From Longimicrobium sp. (lineage in GTDB: Bacteria > Gemmatimonadota > Gemmatimonadetes > Longimicrobiales > Longimicrobiaceae), in assembly GCA_030446945.1 (NCBI GenBank), contig JAUJMI010000110.1:1-9817 (forward strand): a DNA stretch of 9,817 nucleotides, given 5' to 3'. This document shows, one piece after another, positions 6,421 through 9,817 of this stretch. The translations under genes and the position numbers were made by a program. Numbering within the stretch: the stretch's first letter is position 1; each line of letters starts with the position of its first letter. The notes beneath the pieces are model-generated. The model ran no database searches, was not told the DNA's origin, and was given only the letters and a program-made list of their open reading frames with translations.

Positions 6421-7431
6421 ATGCCAGGCAACAACGTCGTGCCATCCAAGGGCAACATGATCGCGCCGCAGATCAATACGCCGCGCCCCAACTTCATCTC
6501 CGCCCTCGCGTTCGGCGTCCCCACGGTGGCCGGGGCGGTCACGGCGGCGGCGGTGAACACGCCGCTCGCGTTGATCGTGGGGGTGGGGCTCGGCATCGTG
6601 GCCGCGCTCTCGCCCAAGATCGCGCAGCACTGGGAGCGCGCCGTGGTGCTGCGCTTCGGGCGCTACGCCGGGCTGCGCGGGCCCGGTCCCTTTTTCGTGA
6701 TCCCCTTCGTGGACAGCATCTCCGCGTGGGTGGACCAGCGCACCGTCACAACCGCCTTCACCGCCGAGGAGACGCTCACCTCGGACACGGTGCCGGTGAA
6801 CGTGGACGCGGTGCTCTTCTGGACCGTCTACGATCCCGAGAAGGCCGCGCTGGAGGTGCAGGACTATACCGCCGCCATCAGCTGGGCGTCGCAGACGGCG
6901 CTGCGCGACATCATCGGGCGCACCTCACTTTCCGAGCTGCTGCGCGGGCGGGTGCGCATCGAGAAGGAGCTGCAGGCGCTGATCGACGAGCGCACCACCC
7001 CCTGGGGCGTCACCGTGCACTCGGTGGAGATGCGCGACGTGGTGATCCCCGCCGCTCTGCAGGACGCCATGTCCCGCGAGGCGCAGGCATCGCGCGAGAA
7101 GTCGGCGCGCATCATCCTGGGCCAGGCCGAGGTCGCCATCGCGGAGCTGTTCGAGCAGGCCGCCGAGCGCTACCGCGACAACCCCACGGCGCTCCAGCTC
7201 CGGCAGATGAACATCCTGTACGAGGCGCTGAAGCAGAAGGGCGGGATGATGGTGATCCCCAGCAGCATCGTGGAGTCGATGGGGCCGGCGGGGGTGATGG
7301 GCACCGCCGCGCTCGCCGGCCAGGCGCAGCAGAAGCAGGACGCCGACGCCGCCGCCGACCTCCCCGCCGCCTTCCCGCCCCACCCCCACTTTCCGCCAGC
7401 CGCGGACCTGCGGGTGTTCGGCGGGAGCTGA
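6421..7431 (+). CDS. Slipin / SPFH (band 7) domain membrane protein
   Basis: A 336-residue stomatin-like protein. Two short hydrophobic stretches (about 26-44 and 48-64) form a membrane hairpin or paired anchor. The SPFH domain follows from ERAVVLRFGRY (72-82) through GPGPFFVIPFVDSI (87-100), a central strand-helix section with ALRDIIGRTSLSELL (160-174), and VEMRDVVIP (202-210). A charged coiled-coil-forming helix (about 213-255, rich in Ala/Glu/Arg) and an Ala/Pro/His-rich tail end the protein. The family forms large ring-like oligomers in the membrane and organises lipid domains or partner proteases; slipins are often next to an NfeD gene, absent here. AGAGG about 5 bases before the ATG and the 9-base gap to the regulator indicate translation from the same mRNA. 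Confidence 0.93.
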   Translation: MPGNNVVPSKGNMIAPQINTPRPNFISALAFGVPTVAGAVTAAAVNTPLALIVGVGLGIVAALSPKIAQHWERAVVLRFGRYAGLRGPGPFFVIPFVDSISAWVDQRTVTTAFTAEETLTSDTVPVNVDAVLFWTVYDPEKAALEVQDYTAAISWASQTALRDIIGRTSLSELLRGRVRIEKELQALIDERTTPWGVTVHSVEMRDVVIPAALQDAMSREAQASREKSARIILGQAEVAIAELFEQAAERYRDNPTALQLRQMNILYEALKQKGGMMVIPSSIVESMGPAGVMGTAALAGQAQQKQDADAAADLPAAFPPHPHFPPAADLRVFGGS

Positions 7432-7446
7432 GGGCCCTCTGCCCCA

Positions 7447-7497
7447 GCGTCGCTCCGCGACGCATCCCCCTCCCCCCAAACTACCTGGGGGAGGGGG
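7447..7497 (+). terminator. Two tandem hairpins closing the GntR-slipin unit
   Basis: The first hairpin is GCGTCGC (7447-7453) with GCGACGC (7457-7463) around a 3-base loop. The second is CCCCCTCCCCC (7466-7476) with GGGGGAGGGGG (7487-7497), a perfect 11-bp stem around a 10-base loop. They start 15 bases after the slipin stop. Only a short gtttg follows, so this is an intrinsic terminator of the GC-rich kind or a genome-wide repeat used as one. Confidence 0.6.
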
Positions 7498-7530
7498 CGT
7501 TTGCGTGCGTCCGTGCGGTGCGCCGTCCCC

Positions 7531-7554
7531 CGGGCAGCCCCGTGTGGCTGCCCG
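7531..7554. terminator. Hairpin between convergent units
   Basis: CGGGCAGCC (7531-7539) and GGCTGCCCG (7546-7554) form a perfect 9-bp stem with a 6-base loop. On the plus strand tgctttcctct follows; on the minus strand it lies 30 bases after the stop of the remnant at 7584. It could serve either direction. A third, unpaired copy of the arm (GGCAGCC) is at 7571-7577. Confidence 0.5.
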
Positions 7555-7583
7555 TGCTTTCCTCTGCCCAGGCAGCCCGCGTG

Positions 7584-7752
7584 TCACGCCTCAAACCGAC
7601 CGCTTCCCAGCCCCGGACGCCGAGATTCGAGGTACTCGCGGGCGCAGCGGCGGATCAGCGCCTGCGCTTCGGGGAGCCAGCCGGTAGAAGCCGTGCTCCT
7701 CGTTCTCTATGTAAGCGGGATGGTCATCGCCAGCCCCGTAGCGCGAGCAGGG
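7584..7752 (-). pseudogene. C-terminal remnant of an unidentified gene, frameshifted
   Basis: Minus-strand text directly after the stop of the neighbouring gene reads as protein but has no start codon. From about 7740 to 7672 it reads YGAGDDHPAYIENEEHGFYR then LAP; after one extra C at 7671, from 7670, it continues EAQALIRRCAREYLESRRPG and stops at 7584. Joined by removing one C from the CCCC run at 7674-7671, the piece gives roughly 50 residues of acidic, then amphipathic helical sequence, much more protein-like than either frame alone. Without the correction each frame becomes Arg/Pro-rich. The 5' end is absent: an in-frame TAG (7755-7753) precedes it and no ATG, GTG or TTG fits. I do not recognise the family. 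Confidence 0.5.
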
Positions 7753-8210
7753 CTACGAACCCGAGCTCTCGCGGTTCCACATCAGGAGCGCGAGCCAGAA
7801 GACGAAAGTCTGGACGGATGACGGCCTGTCCGCGGGAGCTCGACGAAGGTGCGGCGCGTGAACATGCCGGCCGGCGCGACCCGCCCCACCTGCTGCTCCC
7901 CCTCGAACAGCCCGAAGCGCCGGCTCCACATCGACTCTCTGCGCAGCGTGAACGACCGCCTTCCGACCTCCAGCTCGAACCGGTCGCTGAACACGCTGGG
8001 CTTGATGGCGCGCGCCAGCGTCTTCCCGTGCCACTCCAGGAGGAAGGCGCCGCTCATCATCCCCCCGCGGTACAGCCGAAAGGTCTCGCCCTCGATCCGC
8101 ACGTCCGCCTTCTCGCTCCACGATGACGCGTCCAGGTCGGCGATCGCTCGGCCGTCCTGTTGAAGGTGGAAGCCGCTGGAGAAGATCCCCTTCGGAATTG
8201 CCTCGATCAT
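7753..8210 (-). pseudogene. Beta-rich, C-terminally membrane-anchored protein, broken by one-base frameshift
   Basis: The frame from ATG 8210 codes 125 normal-looking residues (MIEAIPKGIF to FVEL) and then shifts into Arg/Ser-rich text, stopping at 7782. Reading the CCC run at 7836-7834 as CCCC restores PADRPSSVQTFVFWLALLMW and ends naturally at 7753, giving 152 residues. The restored C-terminus is a hydrophobic helix (TFVFWLALLMW), a likely membrane anchor. The N-terminal 120 residues are alternating short strands with repeated turn motifs (FRLYRGGMMSGAF, FELEVGRRSFTLRR, RRFGLFEGEQQVG), reminiscent of tubby/LURP-one-like barrels; that resemblance is weak. A GTG at 8249 in the same frame would add 13 Pro-rich residues, and I prefer 8210. 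Neither start has a clear Shine-Dalgarno. The shift may be a sequencing error, a real mutation or, less likely, programmed slippage. Confidence 0.6.
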
Positions 8211-8521
8211 GAACGCGTCCGGGACTGGTGGCTGCCGGGCGGGCGCCACGGCTCGCCTCGGGCTACGTGCCCGTACGGGAGGCGGTTTCGCCGGCGGACG
8301 TCAAGGTGTGCATGCGGAGATCACCCATCGAGGGGAGTTGCGGGTCGCGGGATGCGGGGTGGCGTACTCTCCGCAACTTTTACGGTTCCGTGGCCCTCGT
8401 AAGCACCCGCCGCCGGCCGGGTTGGCAGAAAAGCCTGCCAGAATGGCCGAGCGGATTGGTCCGGCGGCTGCAACGCGCACGGGACGCAGGTCGTCCATTC
8501 CCCCTCAACCCGGAGGAACCC
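8211..8521. other. Divergent intergenic region, 311 bases
   Basis: No gene is evident here. It should carry promoters for the minus-strand gene at 8210 and the plus-strand lipoprotein at 8522. Elements seen are a perfect 10-bp palindrome, CCCGTACGGG (8270-8279), and a small hairpin, TGGCAG/CTGCCA (8423-8428 and 8435-8440, 6-base loop). The only relatively AT-rich spot is caacttttacggttcc, around 8375-8390. No convincing -10/-35 pair was found. Confidence 0.4.
8512..8516 (+). promoter_or_regulatory. Shine-Dalgarno fixing a GTG start
   Basis: GGAGG lies 5 bases before the GTG at 8522. Together with the signal peptide that begins at that codon, it decides the start against much longer open frames that extend upstream. 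Confidence 0.75.
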
Positions 8522-9064
8522 GTGAAATCATATCTGTCCGTGTTTCTGCTCGTCGCCTCTGCCGCGGCGTGCGCACCCTCAGCGCCGCAGCCGGGGCCCG
8601 CCCCGCGCCGCGCACCGCTCGATGCCGACGTGCCGCCCATCCTCGCGCTGCTGAGCGACCGGGAGCGGCTGTCGCTCACCTCTTCGCAGGTGATCGCGAT
8701 CGACTCGATCGCGCGCGACTGGGACGTCCACAACGTGAAGCTGAACCGCCGGCTGCGCGTGGCGCGCGGCAAGCGTCCGGTCACCATGGCGCTGAAGCCG
8801 GAAGCGAGCCCCACCCGCGCCGCCCTCGCCGCCAACAACCGGCGCGCCGCCGAGGCCGTGGAGCAGGTCCTGACCCCGTCGCAGCGCGAAGCCGCCTGCG
8901 CCATGCCCCGCGCCACCGGTGCACGCGCGGCCCGGAGCGGCGGAGCCAAAGCCTCGTCCACCGGACGCGGCGCCGCGCGGCCTGATGCCCGTCGCGCGGC
9001 GGTACGCCCTGCGTGGCACTGGTGCGCCGGCGTTGCTCCGGCCCAGCCGCTCGCGACGCTGTAA
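8522..9064 (+). CDS. Envelope lipoprotein with LTxxQ motifs (Spy/CpxP/ZraP-like)
   Basis: A 180-residue lipoprotein starting at GTG (8522). Residues 1-16 (MKSYLSVFLLVASAAA) are a short lipoprotein signal peptide with the lipobox cysteine at position 17. A Pro-rich linker (18-39) follows. The core has LTSSQ (52-56), a helix through IDSIARDWDVHNVKLNRRLR (60-79), and a second helix ending in LTPSQ (117-121). Paired LTxxQ motifs flanking helical hairpins are typical of the Spy/CpxP/ZraP group of periplasmic chaperones and metal-stress proteins. The C-terminal third (129-180) is Arg/Ala-rich and ends with PAWHWCAG; Cys126 and Cys168 could form a disulfide. It is expected to work in the periplasm, anchored to a membrane. 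The family link is inferred from the motif pattern; ligand and partner are unknown. A strong hairpin follows the stop. Confidence 0.8.
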   Translation: MKSYLSVFLLVASAAACAPSAPQPGPAPRRAPLDADVPPILALLSDRERLSLTSSQVIAIDSIARDWDVHNVKLNRRLRVARGKRPVTMALKPEASPTRAALAANNRRAAEAVEQVLTPSQREAACAMPRATGARAARSGGAKASSTGRGAARPDARRAAVRPAWHWCAGVAPAQPLATL

Positions 9065-9079
9065 GTCCGAGTAATCCCA

Positions 9080-9115
9080 CCTGGCGCGGCGGCGGAGACC
9101 TGCTGTCGCGCCAGG
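9080..9115. terminator. Hairpin after the lipoprotein gene
   Basis: CCTGGCGCG (9080-9088) and CGCGCCAGG (9107-9115) make a perfect 9-bp stem with an 18-base loop. It begins 16 bases after the lipoprotein stop and lies just past the stop of the minus-strand ORF at 9118, so it could end transcription from both sides. Confidence 0.55.
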
Positions 9116-9117
9116 AT

Positions 9118-9330
9118 CTACTCGTCCGGATAGAAGTAGTGCCGCTGCCATTCGTACGCACGGCCTCGCACCCTGCACCACTTGTCGAAGTCCGCGCCGC
9201 CCCGTCGCGGAAGGCGATCCAATCCTCGACGAGCTGCCGCGGCCGCGAGCTCCGCCCGCAGCTCGGAACGTGTGTGCGGGTCCGCGACCCCTACCTTTCT
9301 GATGACAGGTATCAGGACCACACCGTACAC
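9118..9330 (-). CDS. Doubtful small ORF or gene remnant
   Basis: A minus-strand frame of about 70 residues from a GTG at 9330; an earlier GTG at 9372 falls inside a perfect hairpin and is unlikely. The N-terminal part (VYGVVLIPVIRKVGV) and the aromatic, charged C-terminus (DFDKWCRVRGRAYEWQRHYF) look protein-like. The middle (ARRGLDRLPRRGG) looks like a wrong frame. Between 9233 and 9198 another frame reads LVEDWIAFRDGA, which joins neatly to ADFDKW if one extra base before 9233 and two after 9198 are ignored. So this may be a decayed gene with two compensating indels rather than a working one. There is no Shine-Dalgarno, and I do not recognise a family. Confidence 0.3.
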   Translation of the reverse strand: MYGVVLIPVIRKVGVADPHTRSELRAELAAAAARRGLDRLPRRGGADFDKWCRVRGRAYEWQRHYFYPDE

Positions 9331-9342
9331 GCGGCAAGCGCA

Positions 9343-9375
9343 CGAGTGGCTGGACCGTTCGGGCCCAGCCACTCG
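9343..9375 (-). terminator. 11-bp perfect hairpin after the aldehyde-dehydrogenase-like gene
   Basis: CGAGTGGCTGG (9343-9353) and CCAGCCACTCG (9365-9375) are perfectly complementary around an 11-base loop. It starts 24 bases downstream of the minus-strand stop at 9400, the right place for a terminator of that gene. There is no T run. Confidence 0.55.
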
Positions 9376-9399
9376 CTGCCGTCAAGCTGTCCCAAAGCG

Positions 9400-9817
9400 C
9401 TACTCGCCGTACGGCACCCAGATGTTCTTGACGTGGGTGGCGTGGCGGAGGAACTCGGGACCCTCGGCCTGTTCGGCGCTCTCCCAGTCGCGGGGGCGGC
9501 CGTAGTTGACAAAGGTGCGCTTCATGTTGCCCGTGGAGAGGCGCTCCACCCTCGTGCTCCCCTCCGCGCCGCCGAAGTACCACATCGCGTCCACGTCGTC
9601 GTGGCCGGCGAGGGTCTCGGCGAGCTCGTCGCGGCGGCCGGTGACGATGTTCACGACGCCGCCGGGGACGTCGGAGGTGTCGAGGACCTGGTAGAAGTCG
9701 GTGGCGGCGAGCGGGTGGCGCTCGGAGGGGATCACCACCACGCTGTTGCCCATCGCGATGGCCGGGGCCACCAGCGACACGAAGCCCAGGAGCGGCGCCT
9801 CGTCCGGGCAGGCGATC
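9400..9817 (-). CDS. Aldehyde dehydrogenase-like protein, C-terminal 139 residues
   Basis: The gene enters from the right edge; 139 codons and a stop are visible. The text CPDEAPLLGFVSLVAPAIAM, followed by GNSVVVIPSERHPLAATDFY and DVPGGVVNIVTG, corresponds to the cofactor-binding part of an aldehyde dehydrogenase (family pattern PxxxPLxxxxxxxAPALAxGNxVVxKPSE, then PxGVxNxVTG). That part lies near residues 140-220 of a normal 480-residue enzyme. Here the protein ends about 60 residues after the VTG motif (AMWYFGG to NIWVPYGE), before any ExGG glutamate or GQxC cysteine. So the visible end is an ALDH-like Rossmann unit without a catalytic half. It could be a trailing pseudo-ALDH domain behind a complete one, as in ALDH16-type proteins. 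The upstream part needed to decide lies outside the window. Confidence 0.8.
   Translation of the reverse strand, partial: IACPDEAPLLGFVSLVAPAIAMGNSVVVIPSERHPLAATDFYQVLDTSDVPGGVVNIVTGRRDELAETLAGHDDVDAMWYFGGAEGSTRVERLSTGNMKRTFVNYGRPRDWESAEQAEGPEFLRHATHVKNIWVPYGE

Noticed and set aside
6726..8126. Plus-strand open frame of 466 residues
   Set aside because: It is a shifted-frame shadow of the slipin gene that runs through terminator hairpins and the antisense of the gene at 8210.
8440..8500. tRNA-Ser/Leu-like string 'atggccgagcgg' followed by 'ggtccggcggctgc'
   Set aside because: A D-arm-like GCC/GGC pair can be drawn, but no anticodon stem, T-loop (GTTCGA) or acceptor stem can be paired around it.
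8228..8521. In-frame extension upstream of the lipoprotein
   Set aside because: The signal peptide and the GGAGG ribosome site both place the start at the GTG at 8522.
1..9817. CRISPR arrays, insertion sequences, phage genes or a defence system
   Set aside because: No regularly spaced repeats, transposase or integrase motifs, terminal inverted repeats with target duplications, or nuclease/helicase genes were seen; the TcmP-like gene alone is not enough to claim a system.

Overview
The window looks like ordinary chromosomal DNA from a very GC-rich bacterium. The style points to Gemmatimonadota, probably a Longimicrobium relative: strong GC bias at third codon positions, Gly/Ala/Arg-rich proteins, several genes with no Shine-Dalgarno, C-rich/G-rich hairpins behind genes, and an intergenic stretch of 'ctctgtgtctctgtggg' type. 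This placement is inference; the window holds no rRNA or other marker gene. I see no tRNA, rRNA, CRISPR array, insertion sequence, phage gene or replication origin.

Layout, left to right. At 1-1054 (minus, running off the left edge) is a partial TcmP-like gene, divergent from a thioredoxin-2 gene (trxC type, 1189-1638, plus). At 1660-1790 (minus) lies a broken small gene resembling the DUF2442 type. Next is a minus-strand group read right to left: inositol monophosphatase family (3762-2959), RibD/DHFR-like reductase (2861-2337) and OsmC family (2320-1868). The last two are only 16 bases apart and very probably co-transcribed. A 218-base divergent region separates the phosphatase from a POT-family peptide/proton symporter (3981-5594, plus), which ends in a strong hairpin. 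A small acidic protein (5693-5932) follows. Then come a YtrA-type GntR regulator (6043-6411) and a slipin/SPFH membrane protein (6421-7431), separated by 9 bases and forming a likely operon behind a G-rich leader. Tandem hairpins close that unit.

The right-hand quarter (7584-9400) is patchier. It holds two minus-strand genes whose reading frames are each broken by a one-base change in a short C run: an unidentified C-terminal remnant (7584-7752) and a beta-rich, C-terminally anchored protein (7753-8210). These are followed by a plus-strand lipoprotein with two LTxxQ motifs (8522-9064), a doubtful small ORF (9118-9330, minus), and the C-terminal end of an aldehyde-dehydrogenase-like protein entering from the right edge (9400-9817, minus).

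Functionally the intact genes are housekeeping or stress-related: thiol redox (Trx2, OsmC), reductase, phosphatase, peptide uptake, and envelope proteins (SPFH, Spy-like lipoprotein). I found no convincing new multi-gene system. The points most worth checking are the two C-tract frameshifts, the orphan TcmP gene, the regulator-SPFH operon with its G-rich leader, and the aldehyde-dehydrogenase-like protein that stops before the catalytic region.
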